A stretch of DNA of 64,000 bases from positions 1-64,000 of the forward strand of contig JBKCPL010000027.1 of assembly GCA_046309355.1 (NCBI GenBank), written 5' to 3'. The notes beneath the pieces are model-generated. The model saw only the letters and a list, made by a program, of their open reading frames with translations, was not told the DNA's origin and ran no database searches. Positions 33,949-42,033 of the stretch are shown piece after piece. The DNA comes from CAYSBE01 sp046309355. GTDB lineage: Bacteria; Bacteroidota; Bacteroidia; UKL13-3. Position 1 is the first letter of the stretch, and every line of letters starts with the position of its first letter. Made by a program: the position numbers and the translations under genes.

Positions 33949-33981
33949 TAAAAAAAGCCCGGCAATGCCGGGCTTTTTTTT
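33949..33981. terminator. Bidirectional terminator between regulator and glucan-binding protein gene
   Basis: GCCCGGC, loop AAT, GCCGGGC (33957-33973), preceded by a run of A and followed by a run of T. It can terminate transcription from both convergent genes. Confidence 0.9.
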
Positions 33982-33996
33982 GAGAGTTTGATTCGT

Positions 33997-35706
33997 TTAC
34001 TGTACAATCAGTTTCAGCACACGTGATTCTCCATTAGCACCAGTTAAGCGCACAAAGAATAAGCCATTGCCTAATTCCTCTTTCGAGAGTTTCACTTCTT
34101 TAGATTCTGTTTGAATACTTTTCAGTACACGTCCTGTAATGTCAATTACCGAGATATTTACTTCACCTTTTACTGAGCTCAGGTTAAGTGTAGCAAATTC
34201 TTTGGCAGGGTTAGGATACATTACAACCTGGTTGAATAAACCAGCTACTTTGTTCAATCCTACAGAAATGGTAGCACACTTGTTATAAACATAAGCTAAT
34301 ACCACAGCAGCTGTATCGGTTCTAGTATATTTACGGTTAAAGCCACCCAATCCGTTTGGCTCAAGACAAGCACGTGAAGCAGTGTCAGGATAGGTTTCTT
34401 CACTAGCCTGCAGTGATGAGTCGCCATTTAAAAATTTATAGTTGAATGAACCAGGGCATACATTATTTACTGTTATAGCAAATACACCAGGCTCACCGGC
34501 TACAGGATTTAAACGCAGTGCACCCGCTTGCCAGTTTGGAGTTTGGAATGTACCCATAACATAAATTCTTCCTTGTGGATCCGGAACTTCATTTGACATA
34601 TCCACTTTAAACGTAATGCTTGAAGGGGCTGGCTTAGGAACACATGGTGAAGATGAGCCGAAGCAATTAGGTGCCAAAACAGAATCTTTATCTAATACAT
34701 ACGTTCTGTCTCCTCCGCCTTCCCAGTTGGTGTTGCCATTTTTGTGGAAGCGGAATTTGAATTTAACTTCACCTGAGTCGAGCTCAATTACTGCTGAGTA
34801 AACATTGCTCGTTCCTACTTGATTCAGTTTAACACCGCTGCCCCAGTTAGTCAATTCAGAGCGGGCACCGGCAACTGTAACTGAATCAAATCCACCATCG
34901 CAATTGCTGTTCGACATGTCCACACGGAAAGTAATATCGTAGCGTGGAAGCGGAGCAGCAGGACAAGCGATACATGAATTGAAGCATACAATAGCTTCAG
35001 CTTTGCTGGCATTGGAAACTACCTGACGGTTACCATTTACAGCGCAACTTGATGGAACGGACTCCCAGCCACCATCTCCATTTTTAAATTTGTATTCGTA
35101 AGACATTCCGGTGTCAAGAATAGCAATGTACTCATACAATTTGTTAGATGTATACAGGTTAGTCATGGAACGCTGACCTGCACCCCAACTTGTAAATGCA
35201 CCGGCAATAAATACACCGTCATTGGCTACTGTTTCATTTTTCAGATCCACAGCAAAACGCACTGCATTTTTACCTGCTGGGGCATTACCGTTGAACAAAT
35301 AAGCGGGTAGGTCTGTGGTATCATTCGCTGATGAGTCGATAAACATCCAGCGATTACCGTTAGATTGTCCATTGTTCGGATGACCTTTTTGGCTCAACGA
35401 AGGAACTGACTCGGGTACGCTAGGGCTATTCCAGTCGTTGCCGTTGATGAATTTAAATTCATAATAACGTCCGGCAGGAATGTCAACCACAACAGCATAA
35501 ATTTCGCTTGAACCTACTTTTGTTAATGGAGTTTCATTGGGTTTCCAGTCGCCAGAGGCGCCCGCTTCACTTTGAAAATCGCCAGCAACGTGTACACCGT
35601 TTGAGCTGACAGCAGTTCCGGTCATATCAACCTGAAATCTGACTTTTTTTGCAAATGCACCTGAAAACATTCCAAGTGCAGCTGTGAATAGTAATAGTTT
35701 TTTCAT
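33997..35706 (-). CDS. T9SS-exported protein with four glucan-binding-like modules
   Basis: A 569-residue secreted protein without a visible catalytic domain. After a signal peptide (MKKLLLFTAALGMFSGAFA) come four beta-sandwich repeats, each opening with a related motif: VRFQVDM, VRFAVDL, ITFRVDM and ITFKVDM. Each has a following VAGDF/VAGAF-type turn and a YEFKF/YKFLN strand, reminiscent of CBM20/CBM48-like starch-binding domains. The C-terminus (VVMYPNPAKEFATLNL to VLKLIVQ) is a T9SS sorting domain. It is divergent from susC. Its role is probably to hold starch at the cell surface, in the place of SusE/SusF. Confidence 0.85.
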   Translation of the reverse strand: MKKLLLFTAALGMFSGAFAKKVRFQVDMTGTAVSSNGVHVAGDFQSEAGASGDWKPNETPLTKVGSSEIYAVVVDIPAGRYYEFKFINGNDWNSPSVPESVPSLSQKGHPNNGQSNGNRWMFIDSSANDTTDLPAYLFNGNAPAGKNAVRFAVDLKNETVANDGVFIAGAFTSWGAGQRSMTNLYTSNKLYEYIAILDTGMSYEYKFKNGDGGWESVPSSCAVNGNRQVVSNASKAEAIVCFNSCIACPAAPLPRYDITFRVDMSNSNCDGGFDSVTVAGARSELTNWGSGVKLNQVGTSNVYSAVIELDSGEVKFKFRFHKNGNTNWEGGGDRTYVLDKDSVLAPNCFGSSSPCVPKPAPSSITFKVDMSNEVPDPQGRIYVMGTFQTPNWQAGALRLNPVAGEPGVFAITVNNVCPGSFNYKFLNGDSSLQASEETYPDTASRACLEPNGLGGFNRKYTRTDTAAVVLAYVYNKCATISVGLNKVAGLFNQVVMYPNPAKEFATLNLSSVKGEVNISVIDITGRVLKSIQTESKEVKLSKEELGNGLFFVRLTGANGESRVLKLIVQ

Positions 35707-35762
35707 AATGTGTTATTCAAATATGATTCGAATATAAAATTATTTTTAACAAAAAAACAAAT

Positions 35763-35781
35763 AAGTGTAGGAAATACACTT
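35763..35781. promoter_or_regulatory. Operator-like palindrome GTGTA-N5-TACAC upstream of susC
   Basis: AAGTGTAGGAAATACACTT, with perfect GTGTA/TACAC halves (35765-35779) and AA/TT flanks that match those of the amylase site. It is between the divergent glucan-binding protein gene and susC, and could serve both. Confidence 0.65.
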
Positions 35782-35868
35782 TCAATTTTCTAAATCGCAC
35801 TGTCAATTTATGTTTTTCTATTGAGAAACAGCTATAAATTGGTATCAGAATATTAAACATTATTACAT

Positions 35869-38800
35869 ATGAAAGGAACGATACTTACATTCGTATTGGC
35901 TGCCATCTTTACACAGGCGGGAGCACAAACTATTTCAGGAAAAGTAACCGACAACCAAAATCAACCTTTAATTGGTGTAGTGGTTATGGCTGAAGGTACT
36001 CAAAAAGGAGATGTAACAAATATAGATGGGAATTATACCATACAGGGCCTGCAGCAGGGTAAATATAAAATACGTTTTCAATTTACAGGCCTTAAAACCG
36101 AATACAAAACTGTGGAACTTGGTGCTGCACCAGTTGTAATTAATATGTCACTCAAAGAAGACCCCAAGCAACTGGATGAAGTCGTGGTAGTTGGGTATGG
36201 TGTGCAGCGCAGAAGAGAACTAACGTCATCCATCGCTAAAATTTCTACAAAAGAGCTTACCGATCTACCTGTTCAAAGTTTTGAGCAAGCCATGCAGGGT
36301 AAGCTTGCAGGTGTTGCTGTTACGCAGGGCAGCGGAGTTGCAGGTTCTCCGTCTATTATTCGCATACGGGGTATAAGTTCTATTAGTGCCAGTGGCGATC
36401 CTTTATACGTAATAGACGGAATTCCGATTACTCAAAGCTATGCTGTTTATGGGAACAGCGGTGGATTCAACTTTAATCCGCTTGCAACCATCAACCCGAA
36501 TGATATAGAATCAGTAGAAGTTTTAAAAGATGCAGCTGCAACTGCTATTTATGGATCCAGAGGCGCTAATGGAGTTATTATGATAACGACCCGCAGGGCC
36601 AAAAAAGGCAAGCTCGCTATTACCTATAATGGTCAATTAGGTTTTTCAACGCCTACAGCACGCCCTAAGCTGGTTAGCAGAGATGAATTTTTGCAGCTGT
36701 ATGAAGAAGCGTGGATTAATGATGGCCGGGTGGGGAAACCCGATTTATCGGTAGGTGGTATTACAGGCATAACATGGGATGAAGCACGCAATAACAATAC
36801 CGACTGGTATAGCGCAACAACACAAACAGGAGTTAGACACCAGCACGATATAACCCTCTCCAAAGGGTGGGATAAATTCAATGTATTCTCCAGCATATCG
36901 TATCTTAAAAACGAAACCTTTATACGTGGAAATTCGTATGAACGAATAAGTACACGTTTCAATATGGATTATCAAATTCTTAAAAACCTGAAAGCTTCAT
37001 TTGGAACATCATTTACCTCGGGTTTGAATAACCGTATATACAGCGGTTGGTCAGGCGGATTCGGTTTAGTAATGTCATCGGCACTGCCTATATATCCTAT
37101 CCGAAATGCAGACGGAACTTATTTTACCTTCAATAACTCAGATGCAGCATTTAGAACAAATCCGGTGATGATGCAGGACCTCTACAAATGGGAAACCCGC
37201 GAATTGCGTTCCATCAATTCAATAAGCCTGGATTATCAGGTGATTAAAAACCTAAGCGTACGTGCACAAGGAAATTACGATTACCAGAACATAGCAGACG
37301 ATAATTTTTCGCCTGCTGAATTGCTTCGTGCTACCCGAGCTGATACAACAGGAATTGCCCGCAGAGATGCTAACCATACCAATAACTACAACTACACTAT
37401 TCAGGCAACGTACAATTACGATATCAATAAGTTCAATAACATTAGCGTTACAGGTGGTTTTGAAAGACAACGTTCTGTAACCAATGGTGTAAGTTTGCAA
37501 CAACGAAATGCTACAGGATTGTTGCAATCAAATGAGCCTACTTCTGTTCCCTATTTTACTTCAAGTGGTACACCCAATCCTAACTTTCTGTCGACAAACA
37601 AATTGCAGCAAGAATGGATATTCGAACGCTATTTCAGCCGATTTAATTACAGCCTGTGGCAGCGTTACTATGCTCAGGTATCGTTAAGCTACGATGGCTC
37701 ATCACGCTTCGGTACTAACTACCGCTACGGTTTCTTCCCTGCGGTGTCAGCCGGATGGAACATTTCAGATGAAAGCTTCCTATCAGGAAATAAAACCATC
37801 AGCTACCTCAAATTGCGTTCATCGTATGGTAAGGCCGGTAACTCTGATTTTGAAAACGATGCGCGTTTCGGATTTTTCCAGCTATCGCCAGGAACACCGT
37901 ACAACGGACAACCAATTTTATACCCTACTAAACTTGAAAACAGAAACCTTCGCTGGGAAACTTCGTGGACGTTTAACGTTGGCCTCGACTTTGGCTTATT
38001 TAATGACCGCATAACCGGTACGGTTGAATACTACGACAAACGAAGTTCTGATATTATTATGCGTTTAAATATTGACCCGTCAAACGGCTTTAGTGAATAT
38101 TTTGACAATGTTGGCTCTATAAGAAATCACGGTATTGAACTTTCGTTGAAGTCAAACAATATAGTAGGTCGCAACTTTAAATGGACTACTCAGTTTGTTA
38201 TTGCACGCAACCTTAATGAGCTTACCAGTACAGGAAACTACACCGAAGAAGCGGTGAGTGGCGGTACCAATGATACACGAATAGTTGTGGGTAGTCCGGT
38301 GGGTACTTTTTATCTGGTACGCTTCTCGCACGTTGATAAAGAAACCGGAAGACCTGTATATCTAGATAAAAACGGAAACGAAACCTTTACCTGGGACCCC
38401 AGCAATCGAGTTCCTGTTGGCTCCATTTTGCCCAAAGCTACAGGAGGCTTAACAAATACCTTTCAATACAAAAACTGGGATCTGAGTATATTATTTATTT
38501 TCCAAATTGGTGGCAGCATATACGATGCTTCGGCCAAGCGTCAGCTGGGTGTAGTTTCATTCTGGAATATACGTCCGGAAATTGCAGACAGGTGGCAAAA
38601 ACCGGGTGACGATGCCAAATTTCCTCGATTAACGCTGGATGCATCTAACTATGGCCTTCCCAACTACTGGCAGTACAACACCACAATGTGGATGTATGAT
38701 GCCAGCTTTGTGCGTTTGCGTAATTTGTCAATCGGATATAACCTGCCAGCTAAATGGGCTAAAAAAGCCGGAATGGGATCAGCTCGAATAGGATTTATCG

Positions 38801-38967
38801 GAACCAACCTCTTAGTGTTTACCTCCTATCCCGGATTGGATCCTGAAATTGCACGCGATGGAGAAGGCAATATCAATCAATCGCGAAATATGCAGGCACA
38901 AAATACCTATTACCTGAATGCACCTCAGGAAAGAACCTACAATTTTCAAGTTACTTTAACCTTTTAA
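35869..38967 (+). CDS. susC: SusC-like TonB-dependent outer-membrane transporter
   Basis: A 1032-residue receptor that imports oligosaccharides across the outer membrane using TonB energy. After a signal peptide (MKGTILTFVLAAIFTQAGAQ) comes a carboxypeptidase-D-regulatory-like domain (TISGKVTDNQNQPLIGVVVMAEGTQKGDVTNIDGNYTIQG), then DEVVVVGYG, the SusC signature, and the plug with IRIRGISSISASGDPLYVIDG. The rest is the 22-strand barrel, ending in LTF, a C-terminal aromatic typical of outer-membrane barrels. It is followed by susD with a 12-bp gap. Substrate assignment to alpha-glucans rests on the neighbours. Confidence 0.96.
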   Translation: MKGTILTFVLAAIFTQAGAQTISGKVTDNQNQPLIGVVVMAEGTQKGDVTNIDGNYTIQGLQQGKYKIRFQFTGLKTEYKTVELGAAPVVINMSLKEDPKQLDEVVVVGYGVQRRRELTSSIAKISTKELTDLPVQSFEQAMQGKLAGVAVTQGSGVAGSPSIIRIRGISSISASGDPLYVIDGIPITQSYAVYGNSGGFNFNPLATINPNDIESVEVLKDAAATAIYGSRGANGVIMITTRRAKKGKLAITYNGQLGFSTPTARPKLVSRDEFLQLYEEAWINDGRVGKPDLSVGGITGITWDEARNNNTDWYSATTQTGVRHQHDITLSKGWDKFNVFSSISYLKNETFIRGNSYERISTRFNMDYQILKNLKASFGTSFTSGLNNRIYSGWSGGFGLVMSSALPIYPIRNADGTYFTFNNSDAAFRTNPVMMQDLYKWETRELRSINSISLDYQVIKNLSVRAQGNYDYQNIADDNFSPAELLRATRADTTGIARRDANHTNNYNYTIQATYNYDINKFNNISVTGGFERQRSVTNGVSLQQRNATGLLQSNEPTSVPYFTSSGTPNPNFLSTNKLQQEWIFERYFSRFNYSLWQRYYAQVSLSYDGSSRFGTNYRYGFFPAVSAGWNISDESFLSGNKTISYLKLRSSYGKAGNSDFENDARFGFFQLSPGTPYNGQPILYPTKLENRNLRWETSWTFNVGLDFGLFNDRITGTVEYYDKRSSDIIMRLNIDPSNGFSEYFDNVGSIRNHGIELSLKSNNIVGRNFKWTTQFVIARNLNELTSTGNYTEEAVSGGTNDTRIVVGSPVGTFYLVRFSHVDKETGRPVYLDKNGNETFTWDPSNRVPVGSILPKATGGLTNTFQYKNWDLSILFIFQIGGSIYDASAKRQLGVVSFWNIRPEIADRWQKPGDDAKFPRLTLDASNYGLPNYWQYNTTMWMYDASFVRLRNLSIGYNLPAKWAKKAGMGSARIGFIGTNLLVFTSYPGLDPEIARDGEGNINQSRNMQAQNTYYLNAPQERTYNFQVTLTF

Positions 38968-38979
38968 TTAAGACGTACC

Positions 38980-40410
38980 ATGAAATTAAATACAGTAAGC
39001 ACACTTTTATATACAGCTGTTCTGGCACTGGCCTTATCTGTCAGCTCTTGCGAAAAAAATCTGGATGTAGAATTGGAAACAGGTCCTGAGGCGTTAACAC
39101 CTGAAAATGCTATCAAAAGCAAAGACGACCTGCAGAAACTGCTCAATTCTTGCTACGATGCATGCGCCAATATGATGAACGGTCAGTTTCAGGTATCTTC
39201 TGATTTGCTGGCAGACGATGTTAGTAAACCCACCAACAACGATGGATTTATAACAGGTATTTACAACCGCCAAAGCGACCAGTTTAATACGTTTATCGGA
39301 CGAGCGTTTGCTCAACCCTATTTTACCATCTACCGCTGTAACGTAATGGATCTGTATTATGACAAAGTTGAAATAAGCGATGCAGAGAAAAACCGCTTAC
39401 AGGGTGAAGCAGCTTTTCTGAGAGCCTTGTGCCATTTCGAGGCTGTTAAACTATGGGCACACCCTTATGGCTTCACACCTGATAACTCACATCTGGGAAT
39501 AATCATTCGGAAAAGAGCGCTAAATGAAGCTATACCACGCAGCACAGTTAAAGAAACTTACGATTACATTATTAGTGAGCTGCAAAGTGCAATAGGTAAA
39601 TTACCGGAGCAGAATGGGGTGTATGCCACAAAAAATGCTGCTAAAGCGTTACTTGCCAAAGTATATTTTCAGATGAATGACTATACCAATGCGCTAACAC
39701 TTCTTGATGAAGTAATAAATACCGGTGGGTATCAGTTAAGTGACAGCTTGAACAGATTTGTACGTGAGAATAGTGTGAATGAAGTGGTGTTTGGATTTGT
39801 GAGCGGTAATAACGCTTACGAAACTGGCAGTCGCAGTGGTGAGTTTAAAGACAAATACAGAAACGACTTGCAAGGCGATAATGTACTGCCTGTATTATGT
39901 TTATCAGCTGAATTGGCGGGAATACTAAAAAGCGATACCACCGATCAGCGAGGCAAACTGACACGTACCTATAATAAAGGGCAGCCTAATGAGCAAATGG
40001 CCACTACAAAATTTAATCTGAATAATTTTGCAACACCCTATATACACTTAACCGACCTGAAACTGATGCGTGCAGAAATACTCGCTATACAAGGCAACGC
40101 ATCTTCAGCTATTAGTGATTTAACTCCTATCATAAAACGAGCTTACCTGCCAAGTGCAAGCAAAGAAACATATGTAGCCACCTTAAGCGGAAATGCGTTA
40201 GTGGAAGAAATACGTTTGCAACGCAGAATTGAGTTGAATTGCGAAGGCGACCGACTGCATCAGGTAAAAAGAATAGGCGTAAGCAAAGGTCAAAATAATC
40301 TGATGGTTAGAGGTGTGCCTTGGAATTGCAACGGAATGATCTTACAGTTCCCAGCATCCTGCGGAACATCACGTGTATTTGAATTTAACCCTACTACTAT
40401 TTGCAATTAA
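38980..40410 (+). CDS. susD: SusD-like substrate-capture lipoprotein
   Basis: SusD sits on SusC as a lid and delivers glycans. The 476-residue protein has a signal sequence with lipobox LSVSSCEKNLDV (Cys about residue 24), the SusD N-terminal helices (DDLQKLLNSCYDACA), TPR-like segments (GEAAFLRALCHFEAVKLWAHPYGF, AKALLAKVYFQMNDYTNALTLLDEV) and the family C-terminal LMRAEILA and EEIRLQRRIELNCEGDRLHQVKRI. It belongs with susC. Confidence 0.96.
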   Translation: MKLNTVSTLLYTAVLALALSVSSCEKNLDVELETGPEALTPENAIKSKDDLQKLLNSCYDACANMMNGQFQVSSDLLADDVSKPTNNDGFITGIYNRQSDQFNTFIGRAFAQPYFTIYRCNVMDLYYDKVEISDAEKNRLQGEAAFLRALCHFEAVKLWAHPYGFTPDNSHLGIIIRKRALNEAIPRSTVKETYDYIISELQSAIGKLPEQNGVYATKNAAKALLAKVYFQMNDYTNALTLLDEVINTGGYQLSDSLNRFVRENSVNEVVFGFVSGNNAYETGSRSGEFKDKYRNDLQGDNVLPVLCLSAELAGILKSDTTDQRGKLTRTYNKGQPNEQMATTKFNLNNFATPYIHLTDLKLMRAEILAIQGNASSAISDLTPIIKRAYLPSASKETYVATLSGNALVEEIRLQRRIELNCEGDRLHQVKRIGVSKGQNNLMVRGVPWNCNGMILQFPASCGTSRVFEFNPTTICN

Positions 40411-40416
40411 TAATAT

Positions 40417-40932
40417 ATGAAAAATAGAATTTTAAAAGTTATGGTATGTGCGTTTCCGCTGCTGTGGGGCGCTTGCGAAAAACCCTATGACGAGACTAAA
40501 AAAATAGGTCCGCCACGGTTTAATCCGGAGCAAATAATGACCGTACTTGAAGGCAAATGGCAAATGCTTTCAGCCAAACAGGTAGATGAAAAGTCATTGA
40601 CTAAGGAGTCGATTGATATTACTGATTTTTTCACACAGGAACCCGGTTCGAATGTACCAACTCTTGTTTTTAAATCAGACTTTACCTTTACAGCCGACAC
40701 CACCGGTGTAGCGGTTGATTATTTTGGAGTAACCTCCGGTAAATGGAATTTTGATGACCCGGCCTACCCCACCGTGATAAACCTTTCGGATGCGAATGAT
40801 CTACCAGTAGGTAGTATAGGCATAGGTGCAAACCTGCTTAGCCTTAATCCCATGCTGCTGTATACCAAATCAGCGATGTGCGGGGAAGAAAAAGCATTTA
40901 CGTACAACCTTGAATTTCTAAAGCAACAGTGA
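40417..40932 (+). CDS. Lipocalin-like lipoprotein of the Sus locus
   Basis: A 171-residue lipoprotein with lipobox LWGACEKPY (Cys about residue 20). The mature part (TVLEGKWQMLSAKQVDEKSLTKESIDITDFF, then TLVFKSDFTFT and SGKWNFDDPAYPTVINL) has the look of the small lipocalin-like/DUF5004-type proteins common beside susD genes. The resemblance is by pattern only. It starts 6 bp after the susD stop and ends one base before the next gene, so it belongs to the operon. A surface accessory role is likely. Confidence 0.72.
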   Translation: MKNRILKVMVCAFPLLWGACEKPYDETKKIGPPRFNPEQIMTVLEGKWQMLSAKQVDEKSLTKESIDITDFFTQEPGSNVPTLVFKSDFTFTADTTGVAVDYFGVTSGKWNFDDPAYPTVINLSDANDLPVGSIGIGANLLSLNPMLLYTKSAMCGEEKAFTYNLEFLKQQ

Positions 40933-40933
40933 A

Positions 40934-41800
40934 ATGAAAAAAATAGTATTAAGCATAGCTGCCATTTTTACGTACCTGACCTCGATGAGTCAGGCAGCGT
41001 GGATAGAACCTGAAAATCCGGATGTAACCAAACCCATTCGTATTTACTGCGACATATTAAAAGTTACCGCTGCAACAGCAGATGGAATGAAAAGTAATCC
41101 TGACGGTCCATTCTATATTTGGACATGGAATCCGAATGAAGCACGCGTTGATTCACTTCTGAACGGATCGGGAGATAAGCCCTGGAAAAACAGTAACGAA
41201 ACCATGCGAATGACCAAAGACGATACTAAAGGTGCGAATGTGTGGTATTATGAAATGGTACCCGTTTTGTTTTACGGTGTAGATGCAAATACCGTTTACA
41301 CGAAGGGCATATCGTTTCTGGTAAAGCCGAAAGATGGTGGAGGTTACGGTGACCCTGATGCTAAAACCGAAGACTTTAATCTTCCCGTATCTCCTCCGAA
41401 GTTGAACAGAGGCATTATTTACACTGTGCCGGGTACCATCTTCGAACAGGAAATTACCAGTTTAGTGTACGATAATCCTCAGGAAACCAAAGTAAGCATG
41501 CAAAATCTTCCTGATGGCGAAGTGTATATGCACATAGTAGCTACAATAGAAGATACAGCAACCAAAAATAAAAGTACTATAGAACCCAGCAAGTTTTTTA
41601 AAGTACAAGATAATCCTAAGTTGAGAATGAAAAAAATGCCTGATGGCCGTTTCAAAATAACGATGATACCCAAAAAGTATTTGAGCATACCTGATGGTTC
41701 GCGTTTACTTGACATCGAAGCTACGGTTAGAAAAAAAACATACGTAAGTTCAGATGACCAAAGCAACGAAAAAAATAAACTTAAGGCTGGCTGTAAATAA
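40934..41800 (+). CDS. Secreted Ig-like-module protein of the Sus locus
   Basis: A 288-residue exported protein (MKKIVLSIAAIFTYLTSMSQ) of no family I can name. Its first half, with FYIWTWNPNEARVDSL and the pattern YYEMVPVLFYGVDANTVYTKGISFLVKPKDGGG followed by KTEDFNL, parallels the N-terminal module of the amylase at 24079 (YTLSIGNIRSFYGIPSGES, LAFVFRNADG, GDIFIDL). I infer a shared beta-sandwich module, perhaps for glucan binding. There is no lipobox and no T9SS domain. It is the last gene of the susC operon and is followed by a terminator. Confidence 0.72.
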   Translation: MKKIVLSIAAIFTYLTSMSQAAWIEPENPDVTKPIRIYCDILKVTAATADGMKSNPDGPFYIWTWNPNEARVDSLLNGSGDKPWKNSNETMRMTKDDTKGANVWYYEMVPVLFYGVDANTVYTKGISFLVKPKDGGGYGDPDAKTEDFNLPVSPPKLNRGIIYTVPGTIFEQEITSLVYDNPQETKVSMQNLPDGEVYMHIVATIEDTATKNKSTIEPSKFFKVQDNPKLRMKKMPDGRFKITMIPKKYLSIPDGSRLLDIEATVRKKTYVSSDDQSNEKNKLKAGCK

Positions 41801-41825
41801 CCTTCTCCTAAGCGCTCTCTATACA

Positions 41826-41856
41826 AAGCATGTTCAAAATGGGCATGCTTTTTTTA
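41826..41856 (+). terminator. Terminator of the susC operon
   Basis: AAGCATG and CATGCTT form a 7-bp stem around an 11-nt loop, followed by TTTTTTT-type sequence. Confidence 0.8.
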
Positions 41857-41860
41857 TTGT

Positions 41861-41911
41861 ACGAATATGAATAAGCTACTATCGTATCTTTTAAGTAGCT
41901 GTTCTATTCGT
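41861..41911. other. Nested inverted repeat downstream of the sus operon
   Basis: ACGAAT/ATTCGT (41861-41866 and 41906-41911) encloses AGCTACT/AGTAGCT (41874-41880 and 41894-41900). The 50-bp structure could be a second hairpin or the remnant of an element. The rest of 41912-42033 contains no gene. Confidence 0.4.
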
Positions 41912-42033
41912 ATTATCTAATTCATATATAAGTCGAGATATTCATAAAGTACGTGTTAAGCATATTCGCACAGACAAAAGACTTAAAAATTTTGTTTTGA
42001 AGTCTGAGCTAATGCGCATGAATTATGAACGTA

